From: Streptomyces sp. NBC_00377
GTDB taxonomy: Bacteria; Actinomycetota; Actinomycetes; Streptomycetales; Streptomycetaceae
DNA: 64,000 nt
Direction: 5' to 3'
NCBI RefSeq assembly: GCF_036075115.1
Contig: NZ_CP107958.1
Coordinates: forward strand, 4,526,001 to 4,590,000
The position numbers and the translations under genes are program-made. Positions 50,527 through 58,624 of the stretch are shown here, in pieces. How positions within the stretch are numbered: the stretch's first letter is position 1; the number at the start of each line of letters is the position of its first letter. The notes under the pieces were generated by a model. The model was not told the origin of the DNA, searched no databases, and worked only from the letters and a program-made list of their open reading frames with translations.

Positions 50527-51063
50527 TCACCGGCCGACCGGGACCCACTCCCAGTCACCCGACGAGGTACCTGACGTTCCGCCGACGCTGAAGCTCCAGG
50601 AGCCCGAGAAGCTGAACGAGCCGGAGGCCGAGACGCGGAACGAGCTGTCGGTGAACGGGTCGTCCCAGTTCGTCCAGTCGCCGTTCTTCCACCGCGGGCA
50701 CGGGTCGGCGCAGTCGGGCACCCGTACGCCGCCGGTGTCGATCAGGGCCGCGCCGGCCCAGCCCTGGGCGTCGTAGAGCCAGTACCAGTCCGGGTTGCCG
50801 TTGACGCTCTGGCCCTTCACCCTGCACTGCACACGGTCGTGGCTGCCGGGCGCGAGCGCGGCGACGACGGGCGCGTGGGTGGTGGGTTCCTGTCGCACGT
50901 TCAGCTCGGTGCGGGAGACGACGGTGCCCCGGATCGGGCTGTTTCCGTCGCCGCCGCCGGTCTGTGGGGCCGCCGACGCCGTGGTGCCCAGCGTCGCGCC
51001 GGCGAGGGTGCCACCGGCGAACAGGGCTGCGGCCAGAGTCCGCAGGGCCAAAGTGGTGCGCAT
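50527..51063 (-). CDS. Secreted SH3b-domain protein
   Basis: The 178-residue protein has a signal peptide (ALRTLAAALFAGGTLAGATL, cleavage near ASAAP) and a bacterial SH3 domain at about 45-110 (TELNVRQEPTTHAPVVAALA, QSVNGNPDWYWLYDAQGWAG). A Ser/Gly/Trp-rich tail follows. Such proteins bind the cell wall. A pair of cysteines (VPDCADPCPRW) probably forms a disulfide. Confidence 0.85.
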   Translation of the reverse strand: MRTTLALRTLAAALFAGGTLAGATLGTTASAAPQTGGGDGNSPIRGTVVSRTELNVRQEPTTHAPVVAALAPGSHDRVQCRVKGQSVNGNPDWYWLYDAQGWAGAALIDTGGVRVPDCADPCPRWKNGDWTNWDDPFTDSSFRVSASGSFSFSGSWSFSVGGTSGTSSGDWEWVPVGR

Positions 51064-51184
51064 GATCGACCTCCTTCTCCCCAGATCCAGGAAACACCCG
51101 TTCGGATGAACCCTCCACCGGAAGGCGTGGCCGGCACGCCACCCGGACGGCCGTCATGGGCTCGCGCTCCGGGCCCGGGGCCCG

Positions 51185-52105
51185 TTGCCTGGAGAGGTGT
51201 CCCCAAGCCTGCGGACCGCCCTGTCGGCCGTCCTCGTCGCGCTGTCCTGCCTGCTCGTGCCGTTCGGCGCGCTCGCGGCCTGGGCGGCGTACGGCCTGAC
51301 CGACACCCGCGGTTACGTCACCACGATGGCGCCGCTCGCCTCCGACCCGGCCGTACGGGACGCCGTCGCCGACACGGTGGGTGACGGGGTGGCACGTGAG
51401 GCCGGGATGAACCCGGTCTTCCTGCGCGACGCGGTCCGTTCCTTCACCGCGACCCGCGCCTACCGCAGGGCCTGGGACGCGGGCAACGAGGCGGCCCACA
51501 CGGCCGTGATGAGGGCACTGAACGACGAGAGCGCCGACCGCGACTCCTACCCGGTCACCATGGACCTCGCGTCCGTGACCTCACCGCTGAAACGCCAACT
51601 GGCCGCCGACCGCATGCCGTTCGCCGACCGCGTGCCGGTGCGCCACACCCGCGTCGCACTTCTCCCGCCAGGTGAACTGGCCGTACTCCGGAAGGGCTAC
51701 CACGTGCTCGACGTAGCCGGTTTCTGGCTGCCCCTGGCGGCCGTCCTGTTCGCGGTGGCCGGTATCGCCGTGGCGGCCTGCCGCCGCCGGGCGGTGACGG
51801 CGACGGCCCTAGGCACCGCCCTGGGCGGGGCGTTGCTGGGTCTCGCCGTCGCGATCGCCCGCCGCCTGACCCTGTCCGACCTCCCCGACGCGGCCCACCG
51901 CCCGGCGGCGGGCGCGGTGTACGACGCGCTCACCGCGACCCTGCGCACGGCCTCCTGGCTGCTGCTCGCCCTGGGCCTGACGGTGGCGGCGGCCACCTGG
52001 CTCACCCGCCCCCGCTCCCCGGCGGTCCGGCTGCTGCGACGCCGGCGAGCGTGCGCAGCGCCCGTGCCAGCTCCGCCTCCGGAGCCGACGCGAGTCCGAG
52101 CCTGA
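51185..52105 (+). CDS. Integral membrane protein, hypothetical
   Basis: The 306-residue protein has an N-terminal helix (LSAVLVALSCLLVPFGALAA), an extracytoplasmic loop of about 140 residues containing RGYVTTMAPLASDPAVRDAV, and three C-terminal helices (FWLPLAAVLFAVAGIAVAAC, TALGGALLGLAVAIARRL, ASWLLLALGLTVAAATWLTR). It is similar to other Streptomyces membrane proteins without assigned function. The start is unclear: TTG 51185 or GTG 51197, neither with a well-spaced ribosome site. Its 3' end overlaps the convergent MocR gene by 104 bases. Confidence 0.75.
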   Translation: MPGEVSPSLRTALSAVLVALSCLLVPFGALAAWAAYGLTDTRGYVTTMAPLASDPAVRDAVADTVGDGVAREAGMNPVFLRDAVRSFTATRAYRRAWDAGNEAAHTAVMRALNDESADRDSYPVTMDLASVTSPLKRQLAADRMPFADRVPVRHTRVALLPPGELAVLRKGYHVLDVAGFWLPLAAVLFAVAGIAVAACRRRAVTATALGTALGGALLGLAVAIARRLTLSDLPDAAHRPAAGAVYDALTATLRTASWLLLALGLTVAAATWLTRPRSPAVRLLRRRRACAAPVPAPPPEPTRVRA

Positions 52106-53378
52106 CCGCGTCCGGGGTGCGGTGCGGGTCGACGGCGAAGGCGGTCCCCGGGGTCACCGCGATGCCGTGCGCCGCCGCGGCGGCGGTGAAGGTGTCGGCC
52201 CGCCAGGGCGCGGGCAGTTCCCACCAGGCGAAGCAGGCGTGCGGATCGGTCCGTACGGACCCGCCGCCGAGGCGCCCGCTCACCCAGTCGTGGGGCTGGA
52301 CGAGATGCTCGGTGAGGATCGCCTGCCGCCGGGCGGCGTCCGCCCGTTTCGCCTCGACGAGCCGCCGCACCACCCCGTCCCCCGTCCACCGCACGGCCGC
52401 CTCCATCGCGAACCGGGCCGCACTCCACCCGCCGGACCGCACCGCGGCCGCGACGGCCTCCACCCGCTCGTGCGGCACGACGAGGAAGCCGACGGTCAGG
52501 CCCGGCGCGACCCGTTTGGACAGACCGTCGACGACGTGGGTGAGCCCGGGGGCGTGGGCGGCGAACGCGGCGGCGTCCGGGCGGAGGAAGGACCAGATGC
52601 GGTCCTCGACGACCGGCAGCCCCGACTCCACCACGAGACGGCCGAGTTCGCGCCGCCTTCGCTCGCTCATGGTGGAGGACGTCGGATTGTGGAGCGTCGG
52701 CTGAAGGTAGAGGGCGGAGAGCGGGGCGGCACGATGGACGGCGGCGAGGACGTCCGGCCGTACTCCTTCCGCGTCGCCGGCGAGCGGTACGAGGGCCACT
52801 CCCAGCCGCCCGGCGATCTCCTTGACCAGCGGGTACGTCAGCTCCTCCACCCCGACCCGGCCGCCCGGCCGGACCAGGGAGGCGAGGGCGGCGGCGATGG
52901 CCTGCCGGGCGTTGCCGGTGAACAGGATCTGTGCGGGGTCCGGCCGCCACCGCGGCTGGGCGAGGAGCCGGGCGGCGCTCTCACGTGCTGCCGCTGTCCC
53001 GTCGGCGGCGGCCGGACGCAGGGCGTCGGTCAGCACGTCGGTCCGCAGCAGCGGTGCGAGGGAGGCCGCGAGAAGCTCCGCCTGCCCCTCTGCGGTCGGG
53101 TAGTTGAGCTCCAGGTTGACGGGTGCGGAGGTGGCCGGCTCGACGAGCGCCCTCCCCTGCCCCACGGCCGGGGCGGCCCGCACGAACGTCCCCCGGCCCA
53201 CCTCGCCCACCACCAGCCCCCGCCGCACGAGTTCGCCGTACACGCGCCCGGCCGTCGAGGGCGCGATCCGGTGCCGGCGCGCGAACCACCTTTGCGGGGG
53301 CAGGCGTTGGCCGGGGCGCAGCCGTCCGGCGGTGATGTCGTCCGCGATGCGGTCGGCGATGAGCCGGAAGTCGGCCAT
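52002..53378 (-). CDS. MocR-type GntR/aminotransferase regulator
   Basis: The 458-residue protein fuses a GntR winged helix (about 1-70: RPGQRLPPQRWFARRHRIAP, STAGRVYGELVRRGLVVGEV) to a fold-type-I aminotransferase domain. The PLP lysine is in VVDGLSKRVAPGL (Lys288) and the ring-binding Asp in PVVEDRIW (Asp259). YLQPTLHNPTSSTMSERRR is also typical. MocR proteins sense PLP or a related amine and control neighbouring divergent genes. Here the divergent target is an alpha/beta hydrolase, with two direct repeats in the promoter. The C-terminal coding region overlaps the membrane-protein gene. Confidence 0.92.
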   Translation of the reverse strand: MADFRLIADRIADDITAGRLRPGQRLPPQRWFARRHRIAPSTAGRVYGELVRRGLVVGEVGRGTFVRAAPAVGQGRALVEPATSAPVNLELNYPTAEGQAELLAASLAPLLRTDVLTDALRPAAADGTAAARESAARLLAQPRWRPDPAQILFTGNARQAIAAALASLVRPGGRVGVEELTYPLVKEIAGRLGVALVPLAGDAEGVRPDVLAAVHRAAPLSALYLQPTLHNPTSSTMSERRRRELGRLVVESGLPVVEDRIWSFLRPDAAAFAAHAPGLTHVVDGLSKRVAPGLTVGFLVVPHERVEAVAAAVRSGGWSAARFAMEAAVRWTGDGVVRRLVEAKRADAARRQAILTEHLVQPHDWVSGRLGGGSVRTDPHACFAWWELPAPWRADTFTAAAAAHGIAVTPGTAFAVDPHRTPDAVRLGLASAPEAELARALRTLAGVAAAGPPGSGGG

Positions 53379-53415
53379 GAGCCCTCCAGAAACCTTCCTT
53401 CGAGCTTCGACCAGG

Positions 53416-53469
53416 ATTGCACCGAGGGCAAAGATCTTATTGCACCGAGAAACCGGCCCGCCCTACTGT
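53416..53469 (+). promoter_or_regulatory. MocR operator pair overlapping the hydrolase promoter
   Basis: ATTGCACCGAG occurs twice as a direct repeat at 53416-53426 and 53439-53449, 23 bases apart (about two helical turns). The second copy contains a TTGCAC -35 box (53440-53445). TACTGT (53464-53469) lies 18 bases on as the -10 box. The hydrolase ATG is only 7 bases after it, so the transcript is probably leaderless. Paired direct repeats are the usual MocR target. Confidence 0.7.
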
Positions 53470-53476
53470 CGCTCCC

Positions 53477-54289
53477 ATGGCACCCTTCCTCGCATACGAG
53501 GACAAAGGCGCGGATACGCCCCCGGCGGTCCCCCTGGTCCTCGTCCACGGCCACCCCTTCGACCGCACCATGTGGGCCCCCCAGATCGAGGCGTTCTCCA
53601 CCTCCCGCCGGGTGATCGCCCCCGACCTGCGCGGCTACGGCGCCTCCCCGGTGGTCCCCGGCATCACGCTGCTCTCCGACTTCGCCCAGGACATCGCCGC
53701 GCTCCTGGACGAACTGAAGGTGGCGGACTTCGTGCTGGCCGGGCTGTCGATGGGCGGTCAGATCGCGATGGACCTCTACCGGCAGTTCCCCGACCGCGTC
53801 CGGGGCCTGGTCCTCGCCGACACCTTCCCGGCCCCGGAGACCCCGGGCGGCCGACTGGCACGCAACGCGATGGCCGACCGGCTGCTGGCGGAGGGCATGC
53901 GGGGCTACGCCGACGAGGTCCTGGAGAAGATGGTCGCCCCGTACGCGGCCCCCGAGGTCAAGGCCCACGTCCACCGCATGATGACGGCGACGTCTCCCGA
54001 GGGCGCGGCGGCCGCCCTGCGCGGCCGGGCCGAACGCCCCGACTACCGGCCCCTGCTGACCCGCGTCACCGCCCCAGCCCTGGTCGTCGTCGGCGAGGAC
54101 GACGAGTACACCCCCGTCCCGGACGCGGAAGCGATGCACGCGGCACTCCCGCACTCGGCGCTGCGGATCGTCGAGGGCGCGGCCCACCTGCCGAACCTGG
54201 AGCGTCCGGACGAGTTCAACAGGGTGTTGGCCGAATTCCTGGCGAACACGGGGACCCGGCCCCCGGGAACGGGGACGCGGCCCACATGA
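53477..54289 (+). CDS. Alpha/beta hydrolase
   Basis: The 270-residue protein has the classic hydrolase core: VLVHGHPFDRTMW (oxyanion region), the nucleophile elbow VLAGLSMGGQ (Ser91), the acid region VVGEDDEYTPV, and the catalytic His in GAAHLPNLERPDEF. The substrate cannot be deduced. The ATG is probably the first transcribed codon region, and regulation by the divergent MocR protein is likely. The next gene (FUSC) has its own promoter. Confidence 0.9.
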   Translation: MAPFLAYEDKGADTPPAVPLVLVHGHPFDRTMWAPQIEAFSTSRRVIAPDLRGYGASPVVPGITLLSDFAQDIAALLDELKVADFVLAGLSMGGQIAMDLYRQFPDRVRGLVLADTFPAPETPGGRLARNAMADRLLAEGMRGYADEVLEKMVAPYAAPEVKAHVHRMMTATSPEGAAAALRGRAERPDYRPLLTRVTAPALVVVGEDDEYTPVPDAEAMHAALPHSALRIVEGAAHLPNLERPDEFNRVLAEFLANTGTRPPGTGTRPT

Positions 54290-54453
54290 AAGGGGCCGGA
54301 CCCGAGAACCGCTCGGCGAGCGACGCCCGCTTCCTCCGCCTCGACGGCACCGCCCGCCGCGCACCGCGCACCGCGCACCGCGCACCGGTCGTGAACATCA
54401 CTCTCCACCAACCCGGACAACCCGGACCTCGGACCCGTTCGGCCGAATCCCGC

Positions 54454-54468
54454 CGCTCATAATGAGCG
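54454..54468. promoter_or_regulatory. Perfect palindrome over the -10 box of the FUSC gene
   Basis: CGCTCAT-a-ATGAGCG is a 15-bp perfect palindrome. It contains CATAAT (54458-54463), a good -10 element placed 7 bases before the ATG, so the transcript is likely leaderless. A dimeric repressor bound here would block the polymerase. A cgcgcac tandem repeat (about 54357-54393) lies upstream. Confidence 0.6.
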
Positions 54469-54469
54469 C

Positions 54470-56422
54470 ATGTCCCGCGAGTTCCCCATCGGCCTCACCC
54501 CTCCCGACTGGCTGGTCCGGAACCTCCGCTCTGCACCGTCCGCCGTCAACCGGCCCGCCGTCGCCCGCGCCGCGCTCGCCATGTCGCTGCCGCTGCTGAT
54601 CGGCCTCGCCGCAGGACAGCCCGCTTACGGCGCGCTCGCCTCCATGGGCGCCCTGTCCGGCGTCATCGGCGACACCGCCGACGCCTACCGCATGCGGATC
54701 ATGAACATCGCGATCCCGCAGCTGTTCGGGGCGGTGGGCGTCACCCTGGGATCCGCCGTGTACGGACACGGGTGGCTCGCGGTCACCGTCGTCACCGGCG
54801 TGGCCCTGGTCTCCGGGATGATCTCGACGATCGGGGCCGTGGCCTCCGTCTCCGGGCTGCTGCTCCTGCTCAACTCCGTGGTGGGGGCCGGGCTGTCGAT
54901 GCCGGGCGAGTGGTGGCTGGCGCCGGCCCTGATGACCGGCGGCGGACTCCTCGTCCTGCTCCTCGCCCTGCTGGCCTGGCCGCTGCGCTCCGGAGTGCCG
55001 GAACGCACGGCCGTCGCCGCCGCCTACCGCACGGTCGCCGACCTGCTGGCCGCCTGCGGCAGCCAGGTCCCCGGCGAGTACGAGGACGCCCGCCACACCG
55101 TCACCCAGTCCCTGAACCAGTCCTACGACCTCGTCCTCGCCCGCCGCACGGGACACCACGGCCGCAGTCCCGAACTGACACGACTGGTGGCCGAGCTGAA
55201 CGCCATCACCCCGGTGGTGGAGGCGGCCCCCGCGGCCCATCTGAACGGCCGCCCGCTCCCGGCGGAGGTCCCCACGGCCGTGCGCCACCTCGCGCGGGCG
55301 GTGGAGACCGGCTTCACCGGACCGATAGGACTCCGGCTGCCCGAGCCCGGCTCCGAGACCGCCCGCGCCGTCGATCACGCCCTGCGGCACGCGGCCGAGG
55401 TGGTCGCCGCCCCCGACCTCGACCCCGGGGGCGTCGACGACCGGCTCGGCCGGCCGGCGGGCCTGCGGGTCCGCGCCGCCCGCGCCACCCGCGACGTCGC
55501 CCTCTCCGCCGCGTCCTGGCGCTACGGCCTGCGGCTGGCGCTGTGCATCGGCCTCGCCCAGGTGCTGGTCTCGAGCGTCCCGGTGCCGCGCTCCTACTGG
55601 GTGGCCCTGACCATCACCTTCGTGATGAAGCCCGACTTCGGCTCGGTGTTCTCCCGGGCGCTGCTGCGGGCGCTGGGCACGGTGGCCGGGCTGGTGGTCG
55701 CGGCGGCGGTGCTGTCCCAGGTGCCGCGCGGGTGGTGGGATGTCCCGGCGATGCTGCTGCTGGCCCCGCTGATCCCGGCCCTGACACCCCGCGGGTACGG
55801 CTACCAGACCGCCGCGATCACCCCGGTCATCCTGCTGCTGTCGGACATCCTGAACCACCAGGGCACGGCGCTCCTGCTGCCCCGCCTGGTGGACTCGCTG
55901 ATCGGCTGCGGCATCGCGCTCGTGGCGGGCTACCTGCTCTGGCCGGAGAGCTGGCACACCAGGGTCGGCGACCGGCTGGCGGACGCCGTCGCCGACACCG
56001 CCCGCTACGTCGACTCGGCCTTCGGCCCCGACGTCGACCCCGCCGAGCGCGCCCGGATGCGCCGCCGCCTCTATCGCGACCTGTCCGTCATCCGTACGGA
56101 GTTCCAGCGCGCCCTGACCGAGCCCCCGCCCACCGGACGCCGGGCCGCGGCCTGGTGGCCGCTGGTCGTCGCGGTGGAACGCATCGTGGACGCGACGACA
56201 GCGGCCCGGGTCCGGGTGAAACACGGAGCCGAACCGCCGTCGGTGCGGGAGGTCGGTCATGTCACGCTCCAACTGCGCGAACTGGCCGACGGCCTGCGCG
56301 ACACGGACATGCTGTACCCCGTCCGCACGGACCTGACGGGCCCGCCGGGCAGCGTCCTGGAGCCCCTGCGCCAGGAGGTCGCGGCGGCGAGGGTGATCAC
56401 CTCGCCCCACCCGCAAGGGTGA
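54470..56422 (+). CDS. FUSC-family (aromatic acid exporter-like) membrane protein
   Basis: The 650-residue protein has two sets of hydrophobic helices (about 30-170 and 345-490) each followed by a soluble helical domain, as in FUSC/YccS/AaeB transporters. Examples are LPLLIGLAAGQPAYGALASM, VASVSGLLLLLNSVVGAGLS, YWVALTITFVMKPDFGSVFS (the FUSC signature) and TVAGLVVAAAVLSQVP. It probably exports aromatic or other toxic compounds across the membrane. Its promoter carries a strong palindrome, suggesting ligand-responsive repression, but no divergent repressor gene is adjacent. Confidence 0.88.
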   Translation: MSREFPIGLTPPDWLVRNLRSAPSAVNRPAVARAALAMSLPLLIGLAAGQPAYGALASMGALSGVIGDTADAYRMRIMNIAIPQLFGAVGVTLGSAVYGHGWLAVTVVTGVALVSGMISTIGAVASVSGLLLLLNSVVGAGLSMPGEWWLAPALMTGGGLLVLLLALLAWPLRSGVPERTAVAAAYRTVADLLAACGSQVPGEYEDARHTVTQSLNQSYDLVLARRTGHHGRSPELTRLVAELNAITPVVEAAPAAHLNGRPLPAEVPTAVRHLARAVETGFTGPIGLRLPEPGSETARAVDHALRHAAEVVAAPDLDPGGVDDRLGRPAGLRVRAARATRDVALSAASWRYGLRLALCIGLAQVLVSSVPVPRSYWVALTITFVMKPDFGSVFSRALLRALGTVAGLVVAAAVLSQVPRGWWDVPAMLLLAPLIPALTPRGYGYQTAAITPVILLLSDILNHQGTALLLPRLVDSLIGCGIALVAGYLLWPESWHTRVGDRLADAVADTARYVDSAFGPDVDPAERARMRRRLYRDLSVIRTEFQRALTEPPPTGRRAAAWWPLVVAVERIVDATTAARVRVKHGAEPPSVREVGHVTLQLRELADGLRDTDMLYPVRTDLTGPPGSVLEPLRQEVAAARVITSPHPQG

Positions 56423-56725
56423 CCGCGCGGCGTTCCGACCAGCGGCAGAAGCCAGTGCGCCTTTGACATCCCTTTACATATCCTTGATGCGCCCGTGACA
56501 TCAGGAGCCCGTGTGTGCGCGGGCGCTGCCGCGGGATGAGCGGAGAGTGAAGCCCCGGCTGTCACAAGGGTGTTGGGCCGGCCCGGAGGGGGCGCCGAGG
56601 CGGTATTGACACACCCGGATTCCTTACACTCACCCCTGCCCAAGATCACCGCCCGGGGCCGCTAACCTTACGTGTCCGTCCTGGCCAGGGATTGACGGCT
56701 TCAACTCACGCGAAGGGTTGCGCAC
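56423..56725 (+). promoter_or_regulatory. Intergenic region upstream of the vWA gene
   Basis: The 303 bases carry two TTGACA sequences (about 56463 and 56606) and a TACACT, but no pair with normal spacing. The final part holds GCGAAGGG 10 bases before the ATG. No gene or terminator is clear. Confidence 0.4.
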
Positions 56726-58516
56726 ATGGGCATTCTCACTCTCCTGCGGAACGCGTTCGGACGGTCACGCAAAGAGCGGGCCGCCGATGCAGAGGGTGCG
56801 GAACAGGTTCCTTCGCAGGAACAGACCGCTTCCGAGGAGCGGGACCAGCAGTCGAACGGGACCGGCTCCGCATCGGCAGCCTCGCCGACGCCGGCGCCGG
56901 AACCGACGGTCCCGTCCCCCTCCCCCGAACCGACCCCGAGGCCCACCCCGACGGCCCAGGTCCCGGAACCCCGCCCGGCCTCCGAGGACGAGCACGACCT
57001 CGTCTCCGCCGCCTTCGACAACGTCACGGTCCCGAAGCAGACCCAGTCGACGGAGGCCCTCCGCACACCCACGCCGGAGCCGACCGAGCAGGCCGCGCAG
57101 GCAGAGCCGACCGAGCAGGCCGCCAAGGCAGCGAAGGCCCAGGAGGCCGAGGCCGCCGAGGCGATCGCGGAGGTCGAGCCGACAACGGAAGCCGCGGAGG
57201 CGGCAGAGGCCGCGGAGGCCGAGGAGACCGCGGCTGAAGCGGAACCCGCGGCTGAGGTGGCGCCGCAGGCCGAGGCGGAAGCCGAGCCGAAGCCCGAGCC
57301 GGAGCCGGAGCCCGCAGCGGAAACGGCGCACGAGCCCGAGGCCACGCCGGAGGCGGAGACGGCCGCCGTCACCGCCGAGCCCGCCCCCAAGGCCACCCCC
57401 GAGCCCGAGCCGACCGCCGTCACCGCCGAGCCCGAGGTCACCGAGCCCGCTGCGGCAACGGCCGACAAGCCCGCGGACGCCGACACCAAGGCCGAGGCCG
57501 AGCCCGAGCCCGAGGCCACCCCCGAGCCCGAGCCGACCGCCGTCTCCGACGAGCCCGAGGTCACGCCGGAGCCTGTGGCAGAGACGTCCGAGGCCGCTGC
57601 GCCTGCGACGGAGTCCGCCGAGCCCGAGGTCACCCCCGAGCCTGAGCCGACCGCCGTCACCGACGAGCCCGAGGTCACCGAGCCCGCTGCGGCAACGGCC
57701 GACAAGCCCGCGGATGCCGACACCAAGGCCGAGGCCGAGCCCGAGGTCACAACCGAGGCCGAGCCGACCGCCGTCACCGACGAGCCCGAGGTCACCCCCG
57801 AGCCCGAGCCGGCCGCCGTCACCGACGAGCCCAAGGTCACCGAGCCCGCTGCGGCCCAGGCCGGGACTCTCACCACCCCGGCCCTCCCCGCCGGCCTCGC
57901 CACCGCCTACGCCGCCGCGGCCACCGCCCTGGAGTCGGCGAACCTCACCGGCACCCGAGCGAAGCTCTACCTCGTACTGGACCGGTCCGCGAGCATGCGC
58001 TCGTACTACAAGGACGGTTCCGCCCAGGCCCTCGCCGAGCAGACCCTCGCCCTCGCGGCCCACCTGGACCCCGAGGCCAAGGTCCACGTCGTCTTCTTCT
58101 CCACGGAGCTGGACGGCACCGGCGAGCTGACCCTCACCGAACACGAGAACAAGATCGACGAGCTGCACGCCGGCCTCGGCCGCATGGGCCGTACCAGCTA
58201 CCACGCGGCCGTGGAGGCGGTCGTGGGCCACCACGAGAAGGAAGCCGAGCCGGGCACCCCCGCCCTGGTGGTCTTCCAGACGGACGGCGCCCCGGACGCG
58301 AAGACCCCGGCGACCCAGTCCCTCACGGACGCGGCGAAGAACCACCCCGCCGTCTTCTTCTCCTTCGTCGCTTTCGGCGAGCACGACAACAAGGCCTTCG
58401 ACTACCTCCGCAAGCTGAAGACCCCGAACACGTCCTTCTTCCACGCGGGCCCGTCCCCGCGCGAGCTCACCGACACGGAGCTCTACGAGGGCGTACTGGC
58501 CACCTGGCGCCCGTAG
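56726..58516 (+). CDS. von Willebrand A-domain protein with acidic Pro/Glu/Ala repeat region
   Basis: The 596-residue protein has a short basic N-terminus and about 370 residues of Glu/Pro/Ala/Thr repeats (EPEVTEPAAATADKPADADT occurs twice). A vWA domain (about 410-596) follows. MIDAS residues are in VLDRSASM, GRTSYHAAVEA and FQTDGAPDAK. It is related to TerF/TerY-type vWA proteins used in stress or metal-linked complexes. There is no signal peptide or membrane helix, so it is cytoplasmic. The disordered repeat region may act as an acidic tether. Confidence 0.85.
   Translation: MGILTLLRNAFGRSRKERAADAEGAEQVPSQEQTASEERDQQSNGTGSASAASPTPAPEPTVPSPSPEPTPRPTPTAQVPEPRPASEDEHDLVSAAFDNVTVPKQTQSTEALRTPTPEPTEQAAQAEPTEQAAKAAKAQEAEAAEAIAEVEPTTEAAEAAEAAEAEETAAEAEPAAEVAPQAEAEAEPKPEPEPEPAAETAHEPEATPEAETAAVTAEPAPKATPEPEPTAVTAEPEVTEPAAATADKPADADTKAEAEPEPEATPEPEPTAVSDEPEVTPEPVAETSEAAAPATESAEPEVTPEPEPTAVTDEPEVTEPAAATADKPADADTKAEAEPEVTTEAEPTAVTDEPEVTPEPEPAAVTDEPKVTEPAAAQAGTLTTPALPAGLATAYAAAATALESANLTGTRAKLYLVLDRSASMRSYYKDGSAQALAEQTLALAAHLDPEAKVHVVFFSTELDGTGELTLTEHENKIDELHAGLGRMGRTSYHAAVEAVVGHHEKEAEPGTPALVVFQTDGAPDAKTPATQSLTDAAKNHPAVFFSFVAFGEHDNKAFDYLRKLKTPNTSFFHAGPSPRELTDTELYEGVLATWRP
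57428..57745 (+). repeat. 81-bp direct repeat in the vWA gene
   Basis: Copies at 57428-57508 and 57665-57745 differ at a single base, gac to gat. The period is a multiple of three. They lie among many degenerate copies of gagcccgag-type units. Confidence 0.85.
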
Positions 58517-58534
58517 GCCTCAGCGGCGTCCACC

Positions 58535-58579
58535 GGGGGGTGGACGGAGCGGACCGTCCGTCCGCCCCGTCCACCCCCC
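58535..58579. terminator. Terminator hairpin upstream of metG
   Basis: A 13-bp stem GGGGGGTGGACGG / CCGTCCACCCCCC encloses a 19-base loop. It separates the vWA gene from metG. Confidence 0.8.
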
Positions 58580-58624
58580 GAACTCATGTGAGTGGATCTT
58601 CGTGGGCCCAGTAGGATTTCGGGC

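Noticed and set aside
54290..54469. Possible small gene between the hydrolase and the FUSC transporter
   Set aside because: The ATG-initiated frame is rich in Arg/Ala from the cgcgcac repeat and has no ribosome site.
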